From BJGN01 sp041159865 (GTDB taxonomy: Bacteria; Bacteroidota; Bacteroidia; Chitinophagales; Saprospiraceae), in the NCBI GenBank assembly GCA_041159865.1, contig JBEAXK010000070.1, forward strand, positions 1 through 64,000: a stretch of 64,000 nt of DNA, in the 5' to 3' direction. How positions within the stretch are numbered: position 1 is the stretch's first letter; each line of letters begins with the position of its first letter. Shown one piece after another: positions 53,501 to 61,179 of the stretch. Under the pieces are notes generated by a model that worked only from the letters and a program-made list of their open reading frames with translations, had not been told where the DNA came from and searched no databases. Both the position numbers and the translations under genes were made by a program.

Positions 53501-54132
53501 TTTTACCAACTCAAATGATGTCAAATATCGATGGGCAACCATTGTCTATCGGAGATTTTATTGGTATTTTTTATAAATATCAGGATAAAGAATTTGTTGC
53601 AGGTTATGGTGCCTGGACAGGTTACTTTACTCAATTCAAGATATATGGAGATGATTTACTAACCACAAATATAAAAGAAGGATTAAGTGTTGGAGAATCT
53701 TTTACTATCAAAGTCTGGCAGGTAAAAACAAAAAAAGTTATAAATGTTCAATCTGAATTCGCTCCAGTTGGAACTCAGGGTTTAGTTATATCAACGGATA
53801 AATTTTCTACAGGGGGTATATCTATGATTTCCAGATTATCGGGAACAAGTACCCCCGTTCTTAATATCCTAGAGGACAAAAGTGTGGGTGTTTTTCCAAA
53901 TCCAGCTACGCATTTTGTGCAGGTGCAACCCTACATTGATTTTGCAGGACCTGCCATTTTTGAAATATATGATGGAAAAGGACAATGTATTCAAAAACAC
54001 ATTTACAAAGATGGATGGATGGCCAATAAGATATTAAATCTTGATTTTTCTGAACTTTCACAAGGAATTTATCAACTAAGATGGTTAAATAAAGATTTTT
54101 CCTGGCTTGGAAAAGTAGTTATTATAAAGTGA
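50515..54132 (+). CDS. Giant T9SS surface protein with choice-of-anchor V-type domain and nine BACON repeats
   Basis: A 1205-residue exported protein. The signal peptide (about 1-26) is followed by a domain to about 182 that contains SCGSCHSGG, with a heme-like C42-x2-C45-H46, as in choice-of-anchor V/Reeler-like domains. Residues about 186-977 are nine tandem BACON repeats of 88 residues each: ...SPxxLxF...GG...L.I.SNTxW, a YLSV-like strand, GSNN and R.G.I. Eight repeats hold one conserved Cys in C-x-x-N. Then comes a HTIILP...GDFIGIFY...GYGAWTGY domain (about 980-1100) and a T9SS type A sorting domain beginning VFPNPATH. BACON domains are thought to bind carbohydrate or mucin; the ligand here is unknown. 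Confidence 0.88.
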   Translation: MNKIFFFLIPIGLVWFLLSNSGGAAAVQSVDRTSSPLGVGSCGSCHSGGNYSPVISAELLDNNAVVSKYSPGKQYQVRVTIVAGNNPRGYGFQLVSLSGNNNVQGGSFGTAPAGFNKVTLDNRVYVEQSSTRSSGTFVIPWTAPVVGTGSVRFYSAGVAVNGSNGSGGDSHVQAALPLTVTEDLTNISLSSSAVSFPSSGGTQSVEITSNTNWTASESLTYLSVSPASGTNNGSISIKCDPNTSTVARTGTITVSGPGATSKSITVTQAGLSPVLNVSPSALTFQDTGGVEFISIESNTTWNLSENLTFLSLSGTTGSNSKMVAVFCQPNNSTLKRTGTITLSATGVPTKTINITQNAAAPQLSVSPKELIFDQSGGNQSLTISANTSWTIIENLSYLSVNQSSGSSNVNVTVSCQSNTSSTARSGIIKVAALGLDTQIINISQTGATTLLNITPASMTFTSSGGTQKGLITSNTTWEVQENLPYIKVDSLSGLNNGGINITCDSNFSAVTRTGVITILGKGAVSKSINISQTGVAGFMSVSPNTLDFSELGGKLFFLINSNTNWTVTESLTHISLNRTTGSNADTLWVTCTPNTTTMSKTGQILITGIGVSSQTVTVNQKGEQPRLLVNPLNLTFTSAAGTKTLTVTSNIPWSISDSVSYLSSNVSTGSNNATLTITCNANTSALPRNATLYMAGTGVSTIAIPVTQTGATATMTLSPLSLLFPSIGGEKSFNITSNTNWNIIDTFPNLKFIPQSGFNNGVVKVVCDSNFSTSLQSYIIGVTGFGLTNRTITISQSGADEIFSASPASLAFSAAGGKQTFQISSNTSWALAESGSFLSVDPSFGELSKSITVTCDSNYSAVPRKGKITFTGKSDASISIEISQTGVSPVFNVLPDSIILDSSASQSVVKIGGNTAWSVTKDSDWFSVNTFSGSGNYNLLISVTDNQVMQERIGKIQIKSIQADSLKTVFIRQKGKKLQIPSNWQVKSSNIFHTIILPTQMMSNIDGQPLSIGDFIGIFYKYQDKEFVAGYGAWTGYFTQFKIYGDDLLTTNIKEGLSVGESFTIKVWQVKTKKVINVQSEFAPVGTQGLVISTDKFSTGGISMISRLSGTSTPVLNILEDKSVGVFPNPATHFVQVQPYIDFAGPAIFEIYDGKGQCIQKHIYKDGWMANKILNLDFSELSQGIYQLRWLNKDFSWLGKVVIIK
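51070..53445 (+). repeat. Nine tandem 264 bp coding repeats (BACON domains)
   Basis: The reading frame repeats with an 88-codon period, nine times, over about 2.4 kb. The repeats keep the ...NTxW, GSNN-like and T/SITQ features in protein but differ clearly in DNA, so this is an old expansion, not a recent one prone to slippage. The ninth copy is the most diverged and lacks the conserved Cys. Confidence 0.85.
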
Positions 54133-54170
54133 GAAGCTTTATTTAGCTACCTTTAGGTCAAATTTTATAT

Positions 54171-54788
54171 ATGTTCTTAAATATACATCCGCAAAATCCT
54201 GAAATTCGGAAAGTTGAACAAGTTGTAAGTTGTCTGGAAAAAAATGGTGTAATCATTTACCCTACTGATTCGGTATATGCTATCGCCTGTGATTTAAGAA
54301 ATCCTAAAGCAATTGAAAAATTGTGTAACCTAAGGAAAATTGACGCCAGAGATGCCCTTTTTTCCCTTGCCTGCATGGATATGAGTCAGGCTTCTTTTTT
54401 CCTGTCCCCTATTTCAAATGTGGTTTTTAGAGCGATTAAAAAAAATATCCCTGGGCCTTTTACTTTTATTTTACCTGCAAGTGCAACTATTCCTAAGTTA
54501 TTCGAAAAGAAGAGAAAAACAATTGGCATTCGTTTCCCTGATAATCCCATAGCATTAGCTATTTTGAATAAACTTGGTAGCCCGCTTTTGACTACTTCTC
54601 TACACGCAGAAACAGATGAATACCAGGAGTATTATGTTGATCCTGAGGATATAAAAAAAGATTTTCAATATAAGGTAGATGTAATCATTGATGGTGGCCT
54701 GGGTGGTCATACTCCTTCAACTTTAGTAGATTGTTCCGAAGAGGAAATAAATATCCTAAGACATGGCGCTGGTATTTGGAAAGATTAA
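54171..54788 (+). CDS. Sua5/YciO/YrdC family protein (L-threonylcarbamoyladenylate synthase-like)
   Basis: A 205-residue cytoplasmic protein of the YrdC fold: VIIYPTDSVYAIACDLRN, EKLCNLRKID and GIRFPDNPIA, then SPLLTTSLH and DVIIDGG followed by PSTLVD. TsaC/Sua5 makes threonylcarbamoyl-AMP for the t6A modification of tRNA. YciO is a close relative with a lesser or different activity, and the spacing (PTDSVYAI instead of PTETVYGL) is YciO-like. I therefore give no symbol. It overlaps a possible longer start of the next gene. Confidence 0.82.
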   Translation: MFLNIHPQNPEIRKVEQVVSCLEKNGVIIYPTDSVYAIACDLRNPKAIEKLCNLRKIDARDALFSLACMDMSQASFFLSPISNVVFRAIKKNIPGPFTFILPASATIPKLFEKKRKTIGIRFPDNPIALAILNKLGSPLLTTSLHAETDEYQEYYVDPEDIKKDFQYKVDVIIDGGLGGHTPSTLVDCSEEEINILRHGAGIWKD

Positions 54789-54813
54789 TTTAAAATTTTC
54801 TGCAGGGAAAAGA

Positions 54814-57138
54814 ATGAGAGTTACGGGTTTATTTTTAGCATGGATTCTTTTTGCTCTTTTAGCAAAGGGTCAAAGTGGTATCCTTAGGGGACATATTTAC
54901 GATGTAGAATCAGGCGATCCCATTCCTTTTGCTTCTGTCCAGCTCCTTAATTCAGATGCTGGTGTGATTTCAGATATAGATGGTTTTTTTCAACTCAATA
55001 AGATTCCACCTGGTATTCAAAAAATTCGTGTATCCTATCTTGGATATTTAGACACAATAGTTGAATTTGTCATTTTAGCCAGTAAAATAAAATATCAACT
55101 TGTGTATTTAAATAAATCTAGTATCGAATTACAAACCGTCGATATATCTGCTTCCAGAGAGAGGGCTCGTACAGAAATTCAAATTGGCCAGATACAATTA
55201 AATAGAGAAAAAATAAAATCCTTGCCTTCCGTTGGCGGAGAATCTGATATTGCTCAATACCTGACTGCTTTACCTGGGGTAGTGCTTTCAGGTGATCAGG
55301 GTGGTCAAATATTTATCCGTGGGGGTTCTCCAGTCCAAAACAGGGTTTTGCTCGATGGACAGCTGATCTATAATCCATTTCATTCCATTGGTCTTTTTTC
55401 TGTTTTTGAAACCGAAATTATAAGATCTGTTGATGTGCTAAGTGCTGGTTTTAATGCGGAACATGGTGGCAGAATTTCGGCTGTTATGGATATAAAAACC
55501 AGAGAGGGTAATAAAAACAGGATTTCCGGATTGGCTTCCATAAGTCCATTTCAAGGAAAGATCTTGGTGGAAGGTCCCATAAAACCCCTAAAAAAGGAAA
55601 ATGGAACGGCTATTTCATTTCTGGTTACAGGAAAATATGGATGGCTGGACAAAACTTCTCCCCATCTTTATCGGTATGCAGTAGATTCAAATTTTTATTC
55701 TTTTGCGAAAAAGGATACAGCTCTTTCTTCATTTAAAGAACTCGGTTTGCCTTATCAATACCAGGATTTATATGGTAAGATTTCATTTATGGGTGAAAAT
55801 GGAAGTAAGGTTAATCTTTTTGGTTTTTCCTTTACTGATCAATTTAAATTGCCCAATATTGCCAATCAAAAATGGGAAACTTTTGGCGGAGGTATGTATT
55901 TTTTACTTTCACCGCTGCAATCCCCCGTAAGAATTGAGGGAAATATTGGTTATAGCAGATATAACCTTTCCTTAAAGGAGAAAAATATTGGGCCAAGAAC
56001 CAGTTCTCTGGAATCGTACACGGCAAGACTCGATTTTATGCAGGTTTCAAAGAGAACAGCATTAGAATATGGTTTAGAATTAATCAGCTTAAATACTGCG
56101 TTTCAATTTGAAAATCCTTTTAATTTGACAATAAGTCAAAATGATTTCACTACTGAAATGGCTTCATTCGTCAGATTTAAATACCAAATCAACAAATTTA
56201 TCCTTCAACCTGGTTTTCGTATGCATTATTATGCTTCGCAAGGTCAATTTTCACCTGAACCCCGTCTTGGGTTAAAATATCTTTGGGCTGACAATTTTCG
56301 ACTTAAAATGGGAGGAGGGTTATATTCTCAAAATTTGATTAGTCTGGCAAATAATCAAGATGTAGTTCAACTTTTCTCTGGTTTTTTAGTGGGTCCTGAA
56401 ACGACGCTATATCGGGGAGATTCAAAGGTTCCTGTAAAATCCAGACTTCAAAAGGCAAATCATATAGTAACTGGTTTTGAATGGGAGCCATTTAAATTAT
56501 TTTCCGTCTCTGTGGAAGGGTATCAAAAAACTTTTAACCAGCTCATTTCCCTAAACAGAAATAAAAGAAAGGCAACAGATCCTGATTTTTTGGTGGAAGA
56601 GGGGAGTGCTATGGGTTTAGATTTTGCCTTTGCCTATAAACCATCTTCGTTTGACATAGGTTTGTCCTATTCCTTAGCATCGGTATATGAAACCAGTAAT
56701 ATGTTTCGATTTCCTACTATTTTTGACAGAAGGCATAGCTTAAACTTTTTATTTTCCTATTTATCAGGTAAATCAAAACAATGGAAATGGGCGGCTCATT
56801 GGTATGTCGGTTCAGGATTTCCTTTTACACAAACGCAAGGATTTTTCGAAGATAACAAACTAACTGATTTGTTGCAAACGGATATCGTTAGAGGAAATTA
56901 TCCTTTAGGAACACTGCTTGCGGATGAAATAAATGGCGGAAGATTATCTTATTTTCACCGGCTGGACTTCAGTATTCAATACATGCATAAATTGAATAAA
57001 TTTGCTTATATTGAATCTACATTTGCTGTAACAAATGTGTATAACAGGCAGAATGTATTTTATTTAGAACGAATTTCTAATCAGCGGGTGAATCAATTGC
57101 CTGTCATTCCTTCTATAAATTTGACTGTAGGATTTTAA
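54814..57138 (+). CDS. TonB-dependent receptor with CarboxypepD_reg-like domain
   Basis: A 774-residue outer-membrane receptor. Signal peptide (about 1-20, ending FALLAKGQ), carboxypeptidase-like regulatory domain (GILRGHIYDVESGDPIPFASVQLL), then a plug containing RTEIQIGQIQLNREKIKSLPSVGGE, QFLTALPGVV-like QYLTALPGVVLSGDQGG and IFIRGGSPVQNRVLLDG, and a beta-barrel. Unlike SusC this is a smaller receptor without a SusD partner, more like siderophore or cofactor transporters, though the substrate is unknown. The frame opens at 54763 but the ATG at 54814 is preferred. It precedes the AGE-family gene by 25 bp, so one transcript is likely. Confidence 0.88.
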   Translation: MRVTGLFLAWILFALLAKGQSGILRGHIYDVESGDPIPFASVQLLNSDAGVISDIDGFFQLNKIPPGIQKIRVSYLGYLDTIVEFVILASKIKYQLVYLNKSSIELQTVDISASRERARTEIQIGQIQLNREKIKSLPSVGGESDIAQYLTALPGVVLSGDQGGQIFIRGGSPVQNRVLLDGQLIYNPFHSIGLFSVFETEIIRSVDVLSAGFNAEHGGRISAVMDIKTREGNKNRISGLASISPFQGKILVEGPIKPLKKENGTAISFLVTGKYGWLDKTSPHLYRYAVDSNFYSFAKKDTALSSFKELGLPYQYQDLYGKISFMGENGSKVNLFGFSFTDQFKLPNIANQKWETFGGGMYFLLSPLQSPVRIEGNIGYSRYNLSLKEKNIGPRTSSLESYTARLDFMQVSKRTALEYGLELISLNTAFQFENPFNLTISQNDFTTEMASFVRFKYQINKFILQPGFRMHYYASQGQFSPEPRLGLKYLWADNFRLKMGGGLYSQNLISLANNQDVVQLFSGFLVGPETTLYRGDSKVPVKSRLQKANHIVTGFEWEPFKLFSVSVEGYQKTFNQLISLNRNKRKATDPDFLVEEGSAMGLDFAFAYKPSSFDIGLSYSLASVYETSNMFRFPTIFDRRHSLNFLFSYLSGKSKQWKWAAHWYVGSGFPFTQTQGFFEDNKLTDLLQTDIVRGNYPLGTLLADEINGGRLSYFHRLDFSIQYMHKLNKFAYIESTFAVTNVYNRQNVFYLERISNQRVNQLPVIPSINLTVGF

Positions 57139-57163
57139 TACTTAGGTTAAAAATGTGCTTAAT

Positions 57164-58534
57164 ATGTTCCAGAAATTAATTTTTTGTTATCTTTTTTATA
57201 TAGCATTATCGCCATTATCTGCTCAGTTTTCTAAGGATAACTATTGGAAAGGAGTAGAAAAGGAAATGGATAAACTATTATTTGAAAATATGCTTCCTGT
57301 ATGGTATCCTCGTGTTCTGGATATTGAAAAAGGGGGTTATTTTAGTGATTTTACCTATGATTGGAAGCCTGAAGGGGAACAACAAAAAATGATTGTAACC
57401 CAGGCAAGACATGTTTGGTCCTGTGCTCAGCTGATGATGTTAACTAAAGAGGATGTTTATGCATCAAATGCTTATCATGGATATCTGTTTTTAACTGACA
57501 TTATGTGGGATAAGGTGAATGGTGGTTTTTACAATTTAGTAGAAAGAAATGGGTTGCCTGTGAGAGAAAAAGATGCTGGTATCATTTTGAAAAATGCTTA
57601 TGGTAATGCATTTGGATTGTACGCTCTGGCTACTTTGTATGAGGCAACGAAAGAAGAGGAGGTATTAGCATTTGCAAAAAAGGTCTTTTTATGGCTTGAA
57701 AATCATAGTTATGATCCCGTTCATGGTGGATATTACCAGTTTTTAACAGAGGAAGGAAAGGCTATTACAACGGGTTGGGGAGGTGTGCCGCCTAAAGATC
57801 AAAATAGTTCTATCCATCTCATGGAAGCATTTACTCAATTATATGCTGTCTGGCCAGATCCATTGGTTAAAAAGCGTTTGTCTGAAATGATATATCTGAT
57901 CAGAGATAAAATGACCCATGAAAAGGGATATTTACAATTATTCTTTGCGAATGATTTTACGCCATTCTCCTTAAGAGATTCTCTGCCGGAAGTTCAACAG
58001 AAAAGATGGCATCTGGATCATGTTTCCTACGGACACGATATAGAAACAGCCTTTTTATTGATGGATGCGTCCCAGAAATTAATGGATAAGGAGCCAAATG
58101 ATGCTACATTGAAAAAGGAGCATCAAAAAACCTTGGAAATAGGTAAAAAAATGGTGGATCACGGATTAAAATGGGGATGGGATAATAAAACGGCAGGCGT
58201 TTATGATGCGGGGTATTATTATAAATTAAATGATTCTCCGGGGATCATAAAGGATACTAAAAATTGGTGGGCACAATCTGAAACCTTAAATACCTTATGG
58301 TATTTTCATCAATTATATCCCAATGATCCAATGAACTATCAAAAATTGTTTGTTGAACAATGGGATTTCATAAAAAAATATTTGATTGACTGGGAAAATG
58401 GCGATTGGTACTCCAGTTCTTTAGACAAAGACCCCCAAGCAAAATTTGGCCGTAAATCGAATATTTGGAAAGGCAATTACCATACCATCCGCACCCTTTT
58501 AAATGTAAAAAACGGAATAAAAACCACCCCGTAG
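57164..58534 (+). CDS. Exported AGE-family epimerase/isomerase (N-acylglucosamine/cellobiose 2-epimerase-like)
   Basis: A 456-residue protein with an (alpha/alpha)6-barrel pattern of the N-acylglucosamine 2-epimerase family: TQARHVWSCAQL, HGGYYQFL, DHVSYGHDIETAFLL with a catalytic-type histidine, WWAQSETLNTLWYFH and the final WKGNYHTIRTL. These match the cellobiose/mannobiose 2-epimerase subgroup. It begins with a cleavable signal peptide (MFQKLIFCYLFYIALSPLSAQF), whereas known enzymes of this family are cytoplasmic, so it would act in the periplasm or outside. The GTG at 57155 is an alternative start. It follows a TonB receptor, which suggests joint sugar handling. Confidence 0.85.
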   Translation: MFQKLIFCYLFYIALSPLSAQFSKDNYWKGVEKEMDKLLFENMLPVWYPRVLDIEKGGYFSDFTYDWKPEGEQQKMIVTQARHVWSCAQLMMLTKEDVYASNAYHGYLFLTDIMWDKVNGGFYNLVERNGLPVREKDAGIILKNAYGNAFGLYALATLYEATKEEEVLAFAKKVFLWLENHSYDPVHGGYYQFLTEEGKAITTGWGGVPPKDQNSSIHLMEAFTQLYAVWPDPLVKKRLSEMIYLIRDKMTHEKGYLQLFFANDFTPFSLRDSLPEVQQKRWHLDHVSYGHDIETAFLLMDASQKLMDKEPNDATLKKEHQKTLEIGKKMVDHGLKWGWDNKTAGVYDAGYYYKLNDSPGIIKDTKNWWAQSETLNTLWYFHQLYPNDPMNYQKLFVEQWDFIKKYLIDWENGDWYSSSLDKDPQAKFGRKSNIWKGNYHTIRTLLNVKNGIKTTP

Positions 58535-58554
58535 AGGCGATGCACACATCGCCT
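58535..58554. repeat. Perfect short hairpin after the epimerase gene
   Basis: AGGCGATG-CACA-CATCGCCT, an 8 bp G+C-rich perfect stem with a 4 base loop, 1 bp after the stop. It is preceded by CCCCGTAG and followed by TATTTCCC. It could terminate the TonB-epimerase transcript, but the flanks resemble REP-like dispersed hairpins of Bacteroidota genomes. The rest of 58555-58713 has no gene, only AT-rich sequence and a short GTCG/CGAC element near 58691. Confidence 0.5.
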
Positions 58555-58713
58555 ATTTCCCGACAGGTTTCAAGGTAAACTCAATCTGTTATCTTATCGA
58601 TTGAATATTTGTGGATTTGGTATTCGGAAAAAAGTTCATTGATTTTTGGAATAGAAAATCAATGGACTTTTTCCTCCTACATCACCCATAGTCGTAGCCC
58701 CGACCTATTCGTA

Positions 58714-58743
58714 ACAAAAAAAGGCTACCCGAAGATAGCCTTT
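58714..58743 (-). terminator. Intrinsic terminator of the tRNA operon
   Basis: On the minus strand AAAGGCTA, an 8 base loop, then TAGCCTTT form a perfect 8 bp stem directly followed by a run of T residues (plus strand A-run at 58716-58722). It lies 8 bp past the tRNA-Leu 3' end, the ideal place for a rho-independent terminator. Confidence 0.8.
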
Positions 58744-58750
58744 AAAAATG

Positions 58751-58835
58751 TACCCAGAGCGGGAATCGAACCCGCACGGCCGTTATGGCCACAGGATTTT
58801 AAGTCCTGCGTGTCTACCTATTCCACCATCTGGGC
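58751..58835 (-). tRNA. tRNA-Leu (anticodon UAA)
   Basis: On the minus strand an 85-base tRNA with acceptor stem GCCCAGA/TCTGGGT, discriminator A, a long variable arm (TGGCCATAACGGCCG) typical of class II tRNAs and the T-loop GGTTCGATTCCCG. The anticodon loop is CTTAAAA, giving UAA, which reads UUA. The 3' CCA is not encoded. It follows the tRNA-Gly gene by 13-16 bp and is cotranscribed with it. Confidence 0.93.
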
Positions 58836-58848
58836 GAAACTTATAATA

Positions 58849-58924
58849 TGGAGCGGATGACAAGATTCGAACCTGCGACCTCAACCTTGGCAAGGTTGCG
58901 CTCTACCAACTGAGCTACATCCGC
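58849..58924 (-). tRNA. tRNA-Gly (anticodon GCC)
   Basis: On the minus strand a 76-base tRNA: acceptor stem GCGGATG/CATCCGC, D-arm TAGCTCAGTTGGTAGAGC, anticodon loop TTGCCAA (GCC), T-loop GGTTCGAATC, discriminator T, and an encoded CCA at the 3' end (58849-58851). First gene of the two-tRNA operon, 34 bp after a promoter-like box. Confidence 0.94.
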
Positions 58925-58958
58925 GACTTATTTAAAACTCCTTAGTTCTAAGAGAGTG

Positions 58959-58987
58959 CAAATATAAAACATTTTTTGACCTGCAAA
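58959..58987 (-). promoter_or_regulatory. Promoter of the tRNA-Gly/tRNA-Leu operon
   Basis: On the minus strand TTTG (58987-58984), a 17 bp spacer and TATATTTG (58966-58959), an exact TAnnTTTG. The box ends 34 bp before the tRNA-Gly 5' end and begins 18 bp past the ppk stop, as expected of a stable-RNA promoter in this phylum. Confidence 0.55.
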
Positions 58988-59004
58988 AACTTTTCTGAAC
59001 ATAT

Positions 59005-61113
59005 TTATTGCAAATTTTCTGTATTTCTCCTCGCATAATAATATGCCTCAAGCTGAGATCTGATGCTTAAATCGCTCTCTGTTTTTCTGTACTCATTTAA
59101 AAAATGGATGTCTATAATTCTAGCCTTCACATTATCATTTAGTTGTATTTTCAAATAATTAATTATTTCTTTCTTTAAATTCTCATCATAAACAGGTATT
59201 GCCGTTTCTATCCTATGACTTAAATTCCTTAACATCCAATCTGCTGACGATAAATAAACAGCTTCTTTTCCTCCCCGATGAAAAACAAATACCCGCGCAT
59301 GTTCTAAGAACCTATCGACAATGCTTAGGGCTTCTATGTTTTCACTCAATCCTGATAATCCGGGCACTAAACAACAAATTCCTCTGACGATTAATTTTAT
59401 CTTCACACCACATTGTGATGCCTGATATAATTTTGTTATCATAGAAATATCCTGAATGCTGTTTAGCTTTAATATAATTTGTGCTTCTTCTCCTTTCAGA
59501 GCAGCCTCGATTTCTTCATCGATAAATTGCTCAAGTTTTTCTCTTAAATTAAATTTTCCTACTAAGATATGTTGAAACTCTTGCTGGGGCATTTTGGCTG
59601 TTTCTAAATAGGAGAATATTCGAGCAAGTTCCTTTGTAATTCTTTCGTCTGCAGTAAATAATCCAAAATCGGTATAGGTTCGGGCTGTTTCCTCATGGAA
59701 ATTGCCTGTAGCTGTATAGGCATAAAGTTTTGCTCCATCTCCTTCCTGTCTTCTTACCAAAGCTATTTTAGCGTGAACTTTAAGTCCTGGAAAACTGTAA
59801 TGAACAGTTACTCCTTGTTTTTCTAATTTTTCTCCCCAGTTTAAATTGGCCTCCTCATCAAATCTTGCTTTTACTTCTATGAACACAGAAACCTGCTTCC
59901 CCGCTGCTACTGCCGCAGATAATGCCTGCATAATTCTTGAATTTTTTGCAACTCGATAATGAGTGATTTTTATATGTGTCACCGCTGGATCGATAGCTGC
60001 TGCTTCAAAAAAATGAATGACCGATTCGTAAGACTGATAAGGATAATGGAGTAAATGATCTCGATATTTAATCGTTTCAAAAATATGTGAACTTTTTTCT
60101 ATTAATGAATAAGAAATGGGGGGCAATGCGTTGTTTTTCAAATGAACTAAACCAAAATCAGGGAATTTGAAAAAATCGAAATTGTTATGATATCGACCTT
60201 CTCGTAAGGTATCATTTTTTTCAAGATCAAATACCTTGCATAAAAATTCAAACATCGTTGGAGGCATTTCTCTGTCGTAAACAAATCGAGCCGCAGGTCC
60301 CACTTGCCTTTTTGATAAACTCTCTTTTATTTTTTGAACCAGGTCTCCTGAATATTCGTCGTCTATGTATAATTCCGCATCTCTGGTAAGTTTAACGGAA
60401 AAAGTGTCTATAATGGCATATCCTGGAAACATCCAGGATACAGAATGTCTGACGATATCATCTAACATGATTAATTCATGTTTTCCAGCGTTTGAAGGTA
60501 ATTCAATAAACCTGGGTAAATGATCTGAGGGTATTTTAACTAAGGCATATTCGTCTTCCGCTTCCAGATCATGAATGGGTTTCATCTGTAAAGTCAGATA
60601 CAGAGCAGCATTATTTAAAAAGGGTCTTACCTTTTCTCCAACCAATAATACAGGCTGTACAAAGGGTAACATGTGGTCATGAAAAAAATGTTCCACAAAT
60701 TCTCTTTGCTTATTATTTAAATCTAACCTCCTCCTCAAATAAATATTATTTTTTTTTAATTCCGGAACTATGCGTTCTAAAAATACACGGCTATACGCTT
60801 CCTGCTGTAGATTAACGATTCTGCGAATTTCTTTAATCGTCATTTTGGGGTCATGTTCCAACTCTCTTTTTGCTTTTTTTCCGGCGCGAACTAAATAACG
60901 ATGATACGCCATTCTAACCTTAAAAAATTCATCAAGATTTGAGCTATAAATAGCTAAAAATTTAATTCTTTCAAACAATGGCACGGATAAATCCATCGCT
61001 TCCTGCAATACTCTGTAATTGAAACTTAACCAGCTTATATCTCTATGAATAAATGGAATACCCGATTCTGTTTCCAATAATTCCTGAATAGGTTTAAATT
61101 GAAGTGTATTCAC
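59005..61113 (-). CDS. ppk1: Polyphosphate kinase 1
   Basis: Builds inorganic polyphosphate from ATP, reversibly. The 702 residues have the family order: N domain with DISWLSFNYRVLQEA and SNLDEFFKVRMA, head domain, then two phospholipase D-like C domains. The phosphorylated histidine is His447 in GLKVHAKIAL; ATYTATGNFHEETA (written here from YAYTATGNFHEET) and MLRNLSHRIETAIPV follow. The ATG at 61113 gives the expected start. It is divided from the DUF72 gene (61180-62082, also minus strand) by 66 bp. Confidence 0.95.
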   Translation of the reverse strand: MNTLQFKPIQELLETESGIPFIHRDISWLSFNYRVLQEAMDLSVPLFERIKFLAIYSSNLDEFFKVRMAYHRYLVRAGKKAKRELEHDPKMTIKEIRRIVNLQQEAYSRVFLERIVPELKKNNIYLRRRLDLNNKQREFVEHFFHDHMLPFVQPVLLVGEKVRPFLNNAALYLTLQMKPIHDLEAEDEYALVKIPSDHLPRFIELPSNAGKHELIMLDDIVRHSVSWMFPGYAIIDTFSVKLTRDAELYIDDEYSGDLVQKIKESLSKRQVGPAARFVYDREMPPTMFEFLCKVFDLEKNDTLREGRYHNNFDFFKFPDFGLVHLKNNALPPISYSLIEKSSHIFETIKYRDHLLHYPYQSYESVIHFFEAAAIDPAVTHIKITHYRVAKNSRIMQALSAAVAAGKQVSVFIEVKARFDEEANLNWGEKLEKQGVTVHYSFPGLKVHAKIALVRRQEGDGAKLYAYTATGNFHEETARTYTDFGLFTADERITKELARIFSYLETAKMPQQEFQHILVGKFNLREKLEQFIDEEIEAALKGEEAQIILKLNSIQDISMITKLYQASQCGVKIKLIVRGICCLVPGLSGLSENIEALSIVDRFLEHARVFVFHRGGKEAVYLSSADWMLRNLSHRIETAIPVYDENLKKEIINYLKIQLNDNVKARIIDIHFLNEYRKTESDLSIRSQLEAYYYARRNTENLQ

Positions 61114-61179
61114 TTTTGTATTTTTTGCTAATATAAACTATAAGCTATCATTTTTAATTGATTTTACCTTAAATTATCA

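Noticed and set aside
58609..58860. An 83-codon plus-strand open frame
   Set aside because: It overlaps the tRNA-Leu gene and the tRNA terminator on the other strand and has no start-region signal or recognisable protein features.
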